Assembly: GCF_002915175.1 (NCBI RefSeq)
Contig: NZ_NXEJ01000006.1
Location: forward strand, 318,626 to 382,625
DNA: 64,000 nt
Direction of reading: 5' to 3'
Source of the DNA: Agrobacterium rosae
Lineage (GTDB): Bacteria > Pseudomonadota > Alphaproteobacteria > Rhizobiales > Rhizobiaceae
Position numbers and translations under genes: made by a program. Every line of letters starts with the position of its first letter. The stretch's first letter is position 1. The notes beneath the pieces were generated by a model. The model did no database searches and was not told the DNA's origin. It saw only the letters and a list, made by a program, of their open reading frames with translations. Positions 50,983 to 60,312 of this stretch are shown here, one piece after another.

Positions 50983-51942
50983 ATGAGACAGCGGATGATC
51001 AAGACGAAAACCCTGAACATGAACATTCTGGAAGCGGGCGAGGGGCCGTTGGTGGTGCTTTGCCATGGGTTTCCGGAAACCTCGCATGCGTGGCGTCACC
51101 AGATCAGCGCTTTGGCAGAGGCCGGGTTTCATGCCGTGGCACCTGATATGCGCGGCTATGGCCAGACGGAAGCACCGCAGGATTGGGCGCAGTACACCGT
51201 CTTCGACCTGGTGGCGGATATGGTGGCTCTGGTCGATGCGCTGGGTGAGGAGAAGGCCACCATCATTGGCAATGATTGGGGTGCGACAATTGCTTGGCAG
51301 TCCGCCCTTCTTCGCCCGGATCGCTTTCACAAGGTCGTTGCCATGGGCGTGCCCTTGATGGGCCAGCCACCCGTTGCGCCCAGTGCCATCTTCCCCGCCA
51401 CGGATGACGCCCTGCTTTATGCGCTTTATTTCCAGCGGGATGAAGCGCTTGCTGAACTCGACAGGGACCCTGAAACGACGCTGCGCAAAATCTATTACGC
51501 CGCCAGCGGCGAGGCGGGCCCACGCCTACCGGGAGATGACACCCCCAACCCGTTCGGCATGGTGTCTCGCAAGCGTGGTTTGCTCGCCGATCTGCCGGAT
51601 CGTCCCGTGTCATGGCTGACGGAGAGCGACTGGGAGGTGCTTGTCAGCGCCTTCACCACGTCCGGCTTTACGGGCGGTCTCAACTATTACAAAAATCTGG
51701 ATCGGAACTGGCAGCTCCAGCATGCTCTGTCTGGCTTGAAGGTTACCGTTCCCGCGCTGTTCATGGTAGGGGAGCGGGATACCGGCCTTGCCATTCCCGG
51801 CATGAAAGAAATGATCGATGCCATGCCCTCGCTCGCGCCGGCTCTCCAGAAAACCCAGATCGTTCCGGGGGCTGGCCATTGGCTGCCGCAGGAGGCACCA
51901 GACGTGGTGAACAAGGCCATCATCGAATTTCTGAAAGGCTGA
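50983..51942 (+). CDS. Alpha/beta hydrolase, epoxide hydrolase-like
   Basis: A 319-residue alpha/beta hydrolase of the soluble epoxide hydrolase group. The oxyanion motif is LCHGFPETSHAWRHQ, the nucleophile Asp is in IIGNDWGATIAW (near residue 102), and the His is in VPGAGHWLPQEAP (near 296). Cap-domain tyrosines (LYALYFQ and GGLNYYKNLDRNWQ) suit epoxide activation. It probably hydrolyses an epoxide to a diol; haloacetate dehalogenases share this layout. The ATG at 50983 follows GAGGAGG. Likely controlled by the divergent Rrf2 protein. Confidence 0.87.
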   Translation: MRQRMIKTKTLNMNILEAGEGPLVVLCHGFPETSHAWRHQISALAEAGFHAVAPDMRGYGQTEAPQDWAQYTVFDLVADMVALVDALGEEKATIIGNDWGATIAWQSALLRPDRFHKVVAMGVPLMGQPPVAPSAIFPATDDALLYALYFQRDEALAELDRDPETTLRKIYYAASGEAGPRLPGDDTPNPFGMVSRKRGLLADLPDRPVSWLTESDWEVLVSAFTTSGFTGGLNYYKNLDRNWQLQHALSGLKVTVPALFMVGERDTGLAIPGMKEMIDAMPSLAPALQKTQIVPGAGHWLPQEAPDVVNKAIIEFLKG

Positions 51943-51978
51943 GACGTTCAGCCACTTACCCCGACCAATGAACGTAAA

Positions 51979-52007
51979 AACGCCGCCACCGGAGGGGTGA
52001 CGGCGTT
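51979..52007 (-). terminator. Terminator between epoxide hydrolase and sugar dehydrogenase genes
   Basis: AACGCCG/CGGCGTT with an inner CCACC/GGGTG stem. On the minus strand the stem is followed by TTTTTACG, so it mainly serves the leftward gene; the rightward side has no T-run. Confidence 0.75.
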
Positions 52008-52022
52008 CTGAAAACTCGACTG

Positions 52023-53486
52023 TCAGTTTGCAGGTGCAGGGGCGGGCGCAATCGCCGGAGCCGATGGCGCAACCGGCTCTGCCGGGGCAGTTGCCGTTGG
52101 GGCAACGCCACCGGCGGAAATATCATCCGTCGCAATAGGGGAAGGTGTTACTTTGCCATCCGCTGCCGCAACACGCCACACCGTATTTCCTGCATCATCC
52201 GCCACCAGCAGCGCGCCGGTGCCGTCTATGCCGACGCCGACGGGGCGGCCACGGGCCTTGTCGCCTTGAATGAAGCCGGTGACGACATCCTGCGTCTTGC
52301 CCGCTGGTTTGCCGTTTTCGAACGGCACATAGGTTACGCGATAACCGTTGAACGCATTGCGGTTCCAGCTGCCATGTTCACCGATGAACGCTCCGTTTGC
52401 ATAGGGTGCAGGCAAAGCGGAGTTTAGCGAAAAGGTGAGGCCGAGGGCTGCAACGTGGCTGGAAAGCGCATAATCCGGCTTGATGGCCTTTTCGACCATA
52501 TCCGGGCGCTGTGGGTGGACGCGGGCGTCCACATGGTTCCCGTAATAGCTCCACGGCCAGCCGTAAAAGGCGTTTTCTTTCACCGAGGTCATATAGTCGG
52601 GCACGAGGTTCGGGCCCAGTTCGTCACGCTCGTTGATGACGGCCCAGAGTTCCTTGCTCTCAGGGTTGAAGGCAAGGCCATTAGGATTGCGCAGGCCGGA
52701 AGCGAACAGTTTGAAGGCACCAGTCTGGCGGTCCACCTGCAAGATTGCCGCGCGGTTCTTCTCGGCCTCTATGCCGTTTTCCACGATGTTGGAGTTGGAG
52801 CCGACGGAAACGTAAAGCATCTTGCCATTGGGGCTGAGCGCTAGATCCTTCGTCCAGTGGTGGTTGATCGGACCGCCAGGAAGCGGCGTCAGGATTTTCG
52901 GCTCTGCGGTAATCTCGTTCTGACCCAACTGATAGGGGTAGGCGAGAATATTGGAGGCGGTCGCGACATAAAGTGTGTTGTCGGCAAAGGCGACGCCGAA
53001 GGGTGAGTCGAGGTTGGTCAGCAACTCGTGCCGCTCATCCACCGTGCCATCGCGGTTCGTATCGCGCAGCAAGGTGATGATGTTGCTGGGCTTCTGCGGG
53101 CCTGTCTCACCATGGGCGATGGCCATAATCCAGCCGCGAATAATGTCCTTTGGGCGTGATGGCGGCTCACCTTTCGGGCCGCGGGACTGGACGACAAGCA
53201 CATCACCATTCGGCAGCGTGTGCACGGTGCGCGGATTGACGAGGTCTTTCTGATAAGCGGTAATCTTCAGCCCTTGAGGCACGGTTGGCGTTTCACCATC
53301 TTTCCAACCGATGACCTCGGCCACCTTCAGGTCTGGAATGAGGCTGGGCGATGGATCGGGCAGAACCGGATCGGCACCGATTTGCTGTGAAAGATCGAAA
53401 TTGCCGTTCTGATCGCTGCAGGCGGGCAAAATGACGGCGACGCTGCCCAGAAGGATAGCAGTACGGATAAAGCGCGGCGTGACCAT
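52023..53486 (-). CDS. PQQ-type sugar (sorbosone-like) dehydrogenase, lipoprotein
   Basis: A 487-residue six-bladed beta-propeller protein of the glucose/sorbosone dehydrogenase family. Lipoprotein signal with lipobox ILPAC (Cys near residue 23), then propeller repeats including VVQSRGP, LDSPFGVAFADNTLYVA, ASGLRNPNGLAFNPESKELWA and NGAFIGEHGSWNR. It ends in a Pro/Ala low-complexity tail. It would oxidise a sugar or aldose in the periplasm with PQQ; substrate unproven. The start at 53486 overlaps the stop of the upstream DUF2231 gene (TGATG), with an ATG one codon earlier also possible. Confidence 0.85.
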   Translation of the reverse strand: MVTPRFIRTAILLGSVAVILPACSDQNGNFDLSQQIGADPVLPDPSPSLIPDLKVAEVIGWKDGETPTVPQGLKITAYQKDLVNPRTVHTLPNGDVLVVQSRGPKGEPPSRPKDIIRGWIMAIAHGETGPQKPSNIITLLRDTNRDGTVDERHELLTNLDSPFGVAFADNTLYVATASNILAYPYQLGQNEITAEPKILTPLPGGPINHHWTKDLALSPNGKMLYVSVGSNSNIVENGIEAEKNRAAILQVDRQTGAFKLFASGLRNPNGLAFNPESKELWAVINERDELGPNLVPDYMTSVKENAFYGWPWSYYGNHVDARVHPQRPDMVEKAIKPDYALSSHVAALGLTFSLNSALPAPYANGAFIGEHGSWNRNAFNGYRVTYVPFENGKPAGKTQDVVTGFIQGDKARGRPVGVGIDGTGALLVADDAGNTVWRVAAADGKVTPSPIATDDISAGGVAPTATAPAEPVAPSAPAIAPAPAPAN

Positions 53487-53920
53487 CATACTCTCCAAGC
53501 CAGTCTTGCATATTTGCGGGTAGAAGCGGCAACCGCCATCAGCGACACGACGAAGGTGACAGCAGATAGAAGAAGCCCGTAAGGCACGACGGCCGTCCAG
53601 CCATCACCGGCGTGAACGAGGCTGTTGACGAAGGCCAGAAGCAGCATGACGATGAACAGAAGAATGGCGAAAAACGAAGGCCGCATAGGCCGCGTGCGCG
53701 CCCGCAGCAGATCGATCAGCCCGGCCAGCAAGCCCAGACCGCCGATGACCAGCCCGGCAAACAAAAGCCAGGCGGAAAAATTCTGCCACATCAGATTGCC
53801 GGTCTGCCAAAAGGCGATATCCGTTCCCAGCGCCAGCGAAAAGCAGACAAATGGAAACGGCACGAACAGCAATTGAAAGGGATATGCAGAGGCTTCTCTG
53901 CGAGACGAGATTTCATTCAT
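53486..53920 (-). CDS. DUF2231 family membrane protein
   Basis: A 144-residue inner-membrane protein with four hydrophobic segments: YPFQLLFVPFPFVCFSLALGTDIAFWQTG (the conserved FPFVCF/TD motif of DUF2231), FSAWLLFAGLVIGGLGLLAGLIDLL, FFAILLFIVMLLLAFVNSLVHAGDGW and a last one. Coupled to the PQQ-type dehydrogenase downstream, it may pass electrons or anchor that enzyme; no haem or quinone ligand set is proven. The ATG at 53920 is chosen over an upstream frame extension for the family start. Confidence 0.82.
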   Translation of the reverse strand: MNEISSRREASAYPFQLLFVPFPFVCFSLALGTDIAFWQTGNLMWQNFSAWLLFAGLVIGGLGLLAGLIDLLRARTRPMRPSFFAILLFIVMLLLAFVNSLVHAGDGWTAVVPYGLLLSAVTFVVSLMAVAASTRKYARLAWRV

Positions 53921-54116
53921 GGAGAAGGCTCCGAAACTCAAGACGAATAGGGCAATCGCGTTGCATCGGCCACATGGAGCCGCGCGTGATAAATCAACGG
54001 TTTGGCGGGGATTTGGTTGCACGCTGCCATGATGTGCATAGGCAGCGCGATGCCAGCCAGAGCCTCGAAATCCTTGGCGCGCGGAACTGCATTCCCGTCC
54101 ACGCCGTTACCGGACC

Positions 54117-54503
54117 ATGACCGACACTGATCTCGCCGCCACCTATCGCGCCTATATTGCCTGCCTCAATGCGCAGGACTGGCAAAATCTCGGAAATTTC
54201 GTCGCCGAGAACGCGGTTCATAACGGGCGCGAATTGGGCCTGTCTGGCTACCGCGACATGCTGGAGAACGACTTCCGCGAAATCCCGGATTTGAGCTTCA
54301 ACATCGAGCTCCTCGTCTGCCAACCCCCCGTCATCGCCAGCCGATTGCACTTCCATTGCACACCAAAAGGCACCTTCTTCAACCTCCCCATCAACGGCAA
54401 AACCGTCACCTTCAGCGAAAACGTCTTTTATCGGTTCGAGGGTGGAAAGATTGAGGAAGTGTGGTCGGTCATCGATACGGCGGCAATTGCTGTGCAGTTG
54501 TGA
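54117..54503 (+). CDS. SnoaL-like (ester cyclase family) protein
   Basis: A 128-residue NTF2-fold protein: YRAYIACLNAQDWQNLGNFVAENAVHNGRELGLSGYRDML followed by the strand pattern VIASRLHFHCTPKGTF and ENVFYRFEGGKIEEVWSVID. It resembles the SnoaL/ester cyclase branch, whose members range from polyketide cyclases to uncharacterised binding proteins. No polyketide genes are nearby, so the role is unknown. Confidence 0.8.
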   Translation: MTDTDLAATYRAYIACLNAQDWQNLGNFVAENAVHNGRELGLSGYRDMLENDFREIPDLSFNIELLVCQPPVIASRLHFHCTPKGTFFNLPINGKTVTFSENVFYRFEGGKIEEVWSVIDTAAIAVQL

Positions 54504-54511
54504 GGGCAACC

Positions 54512-54841
54512 TCAAGGGCGCGGCAGGTACCGGACATAGCACTCAGGATCAGCGAGAATTTCGCGGAGCATAGCGAAAAACTGTGAAGCCGTTTGGCCGA
54601 TCGTATCAGGTGTGAAGTCGAACCAGAAGCGTCTGGAAAACTCGCCTTCCAGATCGTTGTGATAGCGCTCCAGAAAATGGTTTATCTCAGCAAGCAGCAT
54701 CTGCTTTTCATCAGGTTTGGTGAAGCGCGCATAACCTGCAAGGGCTTCAGGTACAGTATCGTATTCGAGGTCCATATCCTGATGGAGACAGCCAGCGATA
54801 AGGCCGAAAAGTGCTGGAAAATCGTGGTCGGTTATGTTCAT
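54512..54841 (-). CDS. CdiI-like immunity protein (orphan)
   Basis: A 109-residue acidic, soluble protein. FPALFGLIAGCLHQDMDLEYDTVPEALAGYARFTKPDEKQMLLAEINHFLE resembles the pattern of contact-dependent growth inhibition immunity proteins (CdiI family with the Gx(C/Y)xHQDxDLE signature). CDI immunity proteins bind and neutralise a CdiA toxin tip. No cdiA, cdiB or toxin fragment is adjacent, so it is an orphan, either acquired protection or a repurposed protein. The ATG at 54841 lacks a strong ribosome site. Confidence 0.65.
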   Translation of the reverse strand: MNITDHDFPALFGLIAGCLHQDMDLEYDTVPEALAGYARFTKPDEKQMLLAEINHFLERYHNDLEGEFSRRFWFDFTPDTIGQTASQFFAMLREILADPECYVRYLPRP

Positions 54842-55109
54842 GCCACTCGACTTTGCTGTCGCTAGATTCTCGCTCCGTCGGCATGGTATGCGAAGGCAAG
54901 GCACGCATCGATCGGAGCGTCATGACCGCCGTCTTCTAAAACCCGAGCATGATTTTCGCACCTAAGTGATTGAGTTTTTCTGTCATTCTGTGGCATTTCA
55001 AAGGCGCTCACCAATGACGTCGCTCGAGCCTACGAAAAAGTTGAATAAGCCCTGTCGGCGACCTGCTCCACCATTCGTCTTCCATCCATATCATCCAGGG
55101 AGAACGGCC

Positions 55110-55760
55110 ATGACGATAACGATCACTGCTTTTGAACGCTCGCCGGATCGTGGCAAGGGGTTGGCGCGGGATATGCGGGTGCGTTGGGCGCTGGAGGAGG
55201 TGGGGCGGCCTTATGAGGTGCGGCTTTTGTCGTTTCAGGCGATGAAAGAGCCGGATCATCTGGCGCTGCATCCCTTCGGGCAAATCCCGACCTTCGAGGA
55301 GGGCGATCTTGCGCTGTTCGAATCCGGGGCCATCGTTCTGCATATTGCCGAAACACATCCGGGTCTGCTGCCGACGGAGGCGCATGCGCGGGCGCGCGCC
55401 ATCAACTGGATGTTTGCCGCGATCAACACCGTCGAGCCACCGCTCATGGAGCGCGTGGTTGCCAAAATTGTGGAAGGTGAGCGCAGCTGGGCGCAGGAGC
55501 GTCTGCCGCTGGTCGATGCGCGCATTCACCAACGTCTGGGAGAGCTTTCCGCCCGCCTTGGCGATGCCGAGTGGCTGGATGGTGCGTTCAGCGCGGGTGA
55601 TCTGTTGATGGTGACGGTGCTTATGCGCGCAAAGGCTGGGGGCTTTCTAAGGGAGTACCCCAACCTCGCCGCCTATGTTGAACGCGGTGAGGCACGCCAG
55701 GCCTATCAGCGGGCCTTTGCGGCGCAATTGGCAGTTTTCAAGGCTGCCTCGGCGGGGTAG
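55110..55760 (+). CDS. Glutathione S-transferase family protein
   Basis: A 216-residue GST. The thioredoxin-fold N-terminal domain includes ALHPFGQIPTFEEGDLALFESGAIVLHIAE (cis-Pro and Glu-Ser glutathione-binding motif, about residues 51-80). The helical C-terminal domain has WLDGAFSAGDLLMVTVLMRA with the N-capping box. The first segment (FERSPDRGKGLARDMRVRWALEEVG) lacks the usual catalytic Ser/Tyr at a clear position. Detoxification role inferred. The ATG at 55110 has CAGGGAGAA upstream. Confidence 0.87.
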   Translation: MTITITAFERSPDRGKGLARDMRVRWALEEVGRPYEVRLLSFQAMKEPDHLALHPFGQIPTFEEGDLALFESGAIVLHIAETHPGLLPTEAHARARAINWMFAAINTVEPPLMERVVAKIVEGERSWAQERLPLVDARIHQRLGELSARLGDAEWLDGAFSAGDLLMVTVLMRAKAGGFLREYPNLAAYVERGEARQAYQRAFAAQLAVFKAASAG

Positions 55761-55877
55761 CAAGAACGCGGTTCGTGTTCGACATCTGATTCTCGATGGC
55801 GCATCGCAGAGCTTGTTCCAACGCGTCGTTAGCGGCGTGAAGCAGATGGCACTATATTACGAAAGGCGGGATTTTCC

Positions 55878-56261
55878 ATGGCACCACGCGTGAAGCTTCG
55901 GGCTCTGGATGGGAATTACGGCGTGGCCCGGTTGGGCCCGTCCGATCCCATTCCCGGCTGGGCGGATGGGCAAGGCTTTGTCAGCATCAGCCGCACGGAT
56001 GACGAACTCTCCATCGTCTGCCTGCGAGAGCGAATTCCACACGACGTGCAGGTGGATGGCGGCTGGTCCTGCATCAAGCTTCAAGGGCCGTTCGCCTTCG
56101 ATGAAACCGGCATCGTGCTGTCTGTCATCCAACCGCTTTCAGCCAATGGCATCGGCATTTTCGTGGTGTCCACTTTCGATGGCGACCACCTGCTGGTCAA
56201 AACCGACGGTCTGGAAACCTCCCGCGATCTTCTGGTCAAAGCCGGGCATTCCTTCATCTGA
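55878..56261 (+). CDS. ACT-domain protein
   Basis: A 127-residue protein made of an ACT_7-type pair: VSISRTDDELSIVCLRERIPHDVQVDGGWSCIKLQGPFAFDETGIVLSVIQPLSANGIGIFVVSTFDGDHLLVK. ACT domains bind amino acids or other small ligands; this stand-alone form has no catalytic partner here. It lies 29 bp before a SnoaL-like gene and may be co-transcribed with it. Confidence 0.83.
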   Translation: MAPRVKLRALDGNYGVARLGPSDPIPGWADGQGFVSISRTDDELSIVCLRERIPHDVQVDGGWSCIKLQGPFAFDETGIVLSVIQPLSANGIGIFVVSTFDGDHLLVKTDGLETSRDLLVKAGHSFI

Positions 56262-56290
56262 TCACCACTCCAACCTGAAAATGACATGTG

Positions 56291-56647
56291 ATGAGCGACA
56301 TAGAACAGCCCGTCCGCGAGCAGCTTGCGGCCTATAATGCCAAGGATATCGACGCCTTCATGCCGTGGTGGGCTCAGGATTGCGAATATTACGCGTTCCC
56401 ATCTACCCTGTTGGCCAAGGGTGTAGACGAGATCCGCGAGCGCCACATAGAGCGCTTCAGAGAGCCCGATCTCCACGGAACGTTGCTGACCCGCATCACC
56501 GTCGGCAATGTCGTCATCGACCATGAAACAGTCACCCGAACCTTTCCTGAAGGACGCGGCGAGGTGGATGTGGTCTGCATTTACGAGATCGAAAACGGCA
56601 AGATCGCCAAGGCCTGGTTCAAGCTGGGCGAGCGCCGGATTTTGTAA
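56291..56647 (+). CDS. SnoaL-like NTF2-fold protein
   Basis: A 118-residue NTF2-fold protein: VREQLAAYNAKDIDAFMPWWAQDCEYYAFPSTLLAKGVDEIRERHIERF, then VVIDHETVTRTFPEGRGEVDVVCIYEIENGKIAKAWFKLGERRIL, the standard SnoaL_2 pattern. The ATG at 56291 is preceded by an in-frame GTG. Small-molecule binding or isomerase-like activity is possible; no substrate is evident. Confidence 0.82.
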   Translation: MSDIEQPVREQLAAYNAKDIDAFMPWWAQDCEYYAFPSTLLAKGVDEIRERHIERFREPDLHGTLLTRITVGNVVIDHETVTRTFPEGRGEVDVVCIYEIENGKIAKAWFKLGERRIL

Positions 56648-56723
56648 GCACACCTGTCTGTTCGCATGAGCCGACCCGACCATAAGCGGTTGCGGTTCAA
56701 CGCTTTTTCGAACAGACTAAGAT

Positions 56724-57191
56724 ATGCATGAAACCGTAAAGCCCCATTCCCGCCGCCGCGCATTCCTTGCCGATACGACGGCGCTGATCGTGTTCTTCAC
56801 CACAACCGGCATCATCAATGAACGCTTCATCGCCGGCATGACATGGGAACAGGTGCTACACGCCAGACTTCTGGGCGCAGCCCTTATGGTGCCGGTGGGG
56901 CGGCCTTATGGCCTCTGGCGTGACTGGCTGATGCGTTTCGCAAAGCCCGGTCGCGTCTCGCAAATCCTCTGGGACAGCCTCGCTTTGGTTAGTTTCCAGG
57001 TGCCGATCTACGCCGCCATCATCGCCGTTACCGGCGCGTCCGGGCAAGGCCTGCTCTTCGGCATCCTCGGCGCTACCGTGATGATGCTGACGCTGGGGCG
57101 ACCTTACGGCGCGTTCCTCAACTGGGTCCGAAGCCTCTTCGGCCTGCCGCCGGGCGGCGACAAACCCATGAGTTTGAAGAGTTTGGATTGA
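56724..57191 (+). CDS. alaE: L-alanine exporter AlaE
   Basis: A 155-residue inner-membrane protein with four hydrophobic segments. The paired family motifs MVPVGRPYGLWRDWLMRF and MLTLGRPYGAFLNWVRSLFG show the internal duplication, and FLADTTALIVFFTTTGIINERFIAGM fits AlaE. It exports excess L-alanine. The gene is convergent with the class A PBP gene; a GC-rich hairpin lies between them. Confidence 0.88.
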   Translation: MHETVKPHSRRRAFLADTTALIVFFTTTGIINERFIAGMTWEQVLHARLLGAALMVPVGRPYGLWRDWLMRFAKPGRVSQILWDSLALVSFQVPIYAAIIAVTGASGQGLLFGILGATVMMLTLGRPYGAFLNWVRSLFGLPPGGDKPMSLKSLD

Positions 57192-57211
57192 GACGCGGAT
57201 TTCTCCGCGTC
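57192..57211. terminator. GC-rich hairpin between alaE and PBP genes
   Basis: GACGCGGA-TTTC-TCCGCGTC, a perfect 8-bp stem starting one base after the alaE stop. No T-run follows on either strand, so termination would be weak or factor-assisted. Confidence 0.4.
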
Positions 57212-57225
57212 CACCCACTCTTCGT

Positions 57226-59397
57226 TTACCGCTTCACCCCATCACTCCCCACTTCCGCCACCTTCTGCACCGTCAAAGATGGCGCTGACGCTTCCTTCAG
57301 CTTTTTGCCGATGGAGCGGATGACGCGTGTCGCCTCGGCGGAAAGGGAGCGGGGGCGGGTGAGGGCTGGCAGGGCGTTGGCGTCTGCCACGACTGCGCCG
57401 GGGGCTGGTTGCGGGCGCGAGCCTTTGGGCAGCGGGTTCTGGATGCCGGGAATGGGGCGCAGTTCCATGCCTTGGTGGGCGTAGTCCATCAGCCGCTTGA
57501 ACGTCATGGCGGGCAGGGCACCGCCGGTCATGTTGTTCATCGAGGTGAAGTCGTCGTTTCCGAACCAGACGGCGGTCGTGTAATTGCCGGTAAAGCCCAC
57601 ATACCAGGCATCGCGGTAGGATTGCGAGGTGCCGGTCTTGCCGCCGGAGACGATGCCATTGTCCAATGCGCCGCGCCGTGCCGTTCCCTCCACGGGAATG
57701 GTCACAAGCATGCGGTTCATCTTGGAATTGGCTTCTTCGGAGAGCACGCGCTGGGCTGGCGGTTCGTCACGGTCGAAATCGTAGAGAACCTTGCCTTCGT
57801 AATCCAGCACCTGCTCGATGCCGTGGCGGCGCGATTGCATGCCATCTGCCGGGAACACGGCGTAACCCGTGGCCTGATCCAGCACGGTCACTTCGGATGT
57901 GCCGAGCGGAATGGTCTTGTCAGACCGCAGCGGTGTGGCCACGCCCATGGCTTTGGCCGTATCCACGATGATCTGCGTGCCCAGCACATCCTTCGCCAAG
58001 CGCACCGGCACGGTGTTGTAGGATTTGGCAAGAGCGGTCTGCAACGTCACCTTGCCCGCATATGAGCGGCCGTAGTTCTGCGGCGACCAGCCGCGCCATG
58101 TCACGGGCGCATCTGATATCAGCGTTTCCGGCTTGTAACCCTTCTCCATGGCGGCGGAATAGGTGTAGACCTTGAAGGACGAGCCCGGCTGGCGCAGCGC
58201 CGCCGTTGCGCGGTTGAACTGGCTTTCGCCATAATCGCGCCCGCCGACCATGGCGCGAATGCCGCCGCCATTTTCGATGGTCACCATTGCGCCCTGCTTG
58301 ACGCGGTAGCCCTCGCCAAACTCGCGAAGACTGCCTTCCATGGCCTGTTCTGCAGCCTGTTGCAGGCCGGCATCGATGGTGGTGCGAACGACGACCGTAT
58401 GGTCCTTGATCTTGCCTTCCTTGGCCAGCTTCTGCACCTCGTCAAAGGCCCAGTCGAGGAAGTAATCCGGTGCCTTCACGTCTTCGCGGTCGATGACGGT
58501 GGCCGGGTTGCGGCGGGCACCGACGACCTGACCTTCGGTCATCAACCCGCCCTGCACGAGGTTTGATAGCACCGTGTTGGCGCGCGCGCGGGCAGCGGGT
58601 AGGTTGACGTGCGGCGCATATTTCGCCGGTGCCTTGAACAGACCAGCCAGAATTGCGGATTCCGCCAGCGTCACATCCGTCAGGTTCTTGCCAAAATAGA
58701 ATTGTGCTGCCGCAGCCGCGCCAAAAGTGCCGCCGCCCATATAGGCGCGGTCGAGATAAAGGCTGAGGATTTCCTTCTTGGACATGTTGGCTTCCAGCCA
58801 CAGCGCCAAGAAGGCTTCCTTGATCTTACGTTCCAGCGAACGTTCATTGGTCAAAAACAGGTTTTTCGCCAGCTGCTGCGTCAGCGTGGAGCCACCCTGC
58901 ACGACGCCGCCGGCACGGGCGTTTTCGCTCATGGCGCGGGCAAGGCCGATGAAATCGATGCCGAAATGCTCGAAGAAGCGTCGATCTTCGGTGGCCAAGA
59001 CAGCCTTGATGAAATGATCCGGCATCTGGTCGATCGGCACGGAATCTTCGTGAATGATGCCGCGATGGCCGATAGTATTGCCGTAGCGATCCAGAAATGT
59101 GACAGCAAAATCACCGCGATAACGCCAGTCCTTCTTGGTTTCCTCGAAGGCGGGCAGGGCCAGTGCCAGCATCAGCACGGTTCCGGCGGTGCCCACCGTC
59201 AGCGCATCGTCGGTGATGTTGATGAGAAATTTCTTCCAGCCGCGCACATGCAGCTTGCGGGATGCGACGGTAACGTCTTCCCAGAAGTCGAAAAAGCGGG
59301 ATGCAGATGTCCACAGGCCGGAATCGATCCATGAATCGATGCGCAGCAGAATATGGCGTTTACGGCGCGCCTGTTTCTTGTTCTTATCTTCCTGCAC
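57226..59397 (-). CDS. Class A penicillin-binding protein (PBP1-type)
   Basis: A 723-residue bifunctional peptidoglycan synthase. A basic cytoplasmic N-terminus leads to one membrane segment (about 66-85). The GT51 glycosyltransferase domain has catalytic E137 in ATEDRRFFEHFGID, then QGGSTLTQQLAKNLFL and RSLERKIKEAFLALWLE. The transpeptidase domain has SxxK in RQPGSSFKVYTY, SYN in LAKSYNTVPV and KTGT in VSGGKTGTSQSYRDAW. All catalytic motifs are intact. Polymerises and crosslinks murein at the periplasmic face. The start MQEDKNKKQARRKRH is supported by position. Confidence 0.93.
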   Translation of the reverse strand: MQEDKNKKQARRKRHILLRIDSWIDSGLWTSASRFFDFWEDVTVASRKLHVRGWKKFLINITDDALTVGTAGTVLMLALALPAFEETKKDWRYRGDFAVTFLDRYGNTIGHRGIIHEDSVPIDQMPDHFIKAVLATEDRRFFEHFGIDFIGLARAMSENARAGGVVQGGSTLTQQLAKNLFLTNERSLERKIKEAFLALWLEANMSKKEILSLYLDRAYMGGGTFGAAAAAQFYFGKNLTDVTLAESAILAGLFKAPAKYAPHVNLPAARARANTVLSNLVQGGLMTEGQVVGARRNPATVIDREDVKAPDYFLDWAFDEVQKLAKEGKIKDHTVVVRTTIDAGLQQAAEQAMEGSLREFGEGYRVKQGAMVTIENGGGIRAMVGGRDYGESQFNRATAALRQPGSSFKVYTYSAAMEKGYKPETLISDAPVTWRGWSPQNYGRSYAGKVTLQTALAKSYNTVPVRLAKDVLGTQIIVDTAKAMGVATPLRSDKTIPLGTSEVTVLDQATGYAVFPADGMQSRRHGIEQVLDYEGKVLYDFDRDEPPAQRVLSEEANSKMNRMLVTIPVEGTARRGALDNGIVSGGKTGTSQSYRDAWYVGFTGNYTTAVWFGNDDFTSMNNMTGGALPAMTFKRLMDYAHQGMELRPIPGIQNPLPKGSRPQPAPGAVVADANALPALTRPRSLSAEATRVIRSIGKKLKEASAPSLTVQKVAEVGSDGVKR

Positions 59398-59582
59398 GTA
59401 AAACGAATTCCTGTTCGATATGTCGAATGGATGCTTGACGCAGCAACCTTGCGCGGGTCATTCCCTCACCATTACTCCGCCGGATTTAAGAATTATCTTA
59501 TAATCTGACGGATTGCGATATGACCAAATGGGTTAAGCCACGTTGCAGCCCGCCGCCCCAAAATGAAACGGAAATGTTAACG

Positions 59583-60059
59583 ATGAGTGACGCGCCATTC
59601 TGGAAAACGAAATCGCTGGCGCAAATGAGTAACACCGAATGGGAAAGCCTGTGCGATGGTTGCGGCCTGTGCTGTCTCAACAAGCTGGAGGATTGGGACA
59701 CCGGAGACGTGGTGTTCACCTCCGTCGCCTGCCAGTTGCTGGATGGGGAGAGCTGTCAGTGCTCAGATTATCCCAACCGGTTCGATACGGTGCCTGATTG
59801 CATCCAGCTCAACCTCAAGCTCGTCAACGAAATCGGCTGGCTGCCGCCCACCTGCGCCTATGCACTGGTGCGCGATGGTGAGGATCTCTACTGGTGGCAC
59901 CACCTCGTCTCAGGTGATCCTGAGACGGTGCACATTGCCGGCATTTCCGGGCGTGGCCGGACGGTGAACGAGCTGAATGTGGAGGTGGATGATTTTGAGA
60001 ATTACGTCGTGGACTGGCCTTTGACGGTAGGGGAGCAGCCGGAGGCGCAGCAGCGGTGA
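59583..60059 (+). CDS. YcgN family cysteine-cluster protein
   Basis: A 158-residue UPF0260/YcgN-type protein with a cysteine cluster: [25 protein letters not shown] and [21 protein letters not shown], and later [31 protein letters not shown]. This pattern suggests zinc or Fe-S binding. The family is conserved in proteobacteria, with no firm function. The ATG at 59583 gives the family start [15 protein letters not shown]; an upstream in-frame ATG at 59520 would add 21 residues. Confidence 0.88.
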   Translation: MSDAPFWKTKSLAQMSNTEWESLCDGCGLCCLNKLEDWDTGDVVFTSVACQLLDGESCQCSDYPNRFDTVPDCIQLNLKLVNEIGWLPPTCAYALVRDGEDLYWWHHLVSGDPETVHIAGISGRGRTVNELNVEVDDFENYVVDWPLTVGEQPEAQQR

Positions 60060-60080
60060 GATCATCGTGCATCCACTCCA

Positions 60081-60199
60081 CCCTCATTCCTGTGCTCGTC
60101 ACAGGAATCCAGCCAGCCTAAGTCATTGGGCTGAAAAGAGTCTTGCCGCCGCGCAGACGCGCGACGACTGGATTCCTGTCACAAGGACAGGAATGAGGG
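60081..60199. repeat. Composite palindrome, family C copy 3
   Basis: 119 bp. ccctcattcctgtg...cacaggaatccag at the left is matched by ctggattcctgtcac...aggacaggaatgaggg at the right. The ends are those of the short copies at 20605 and 39784, expanded by a central region. It lies between the YcgN-like and beta-lactamase-like genes. Confidence 0.85.
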
Positions 60200-60312
60200 A
60201 AGAATATGGGCTTGTCCTATTCCTGCCCCATCCTGCCAGTAATCACAGTCAATTACTTTTATTACACGCCCGTTGCCGGCTATGATGACGACCGGACAAT
60301 CAAGGAAAATGC

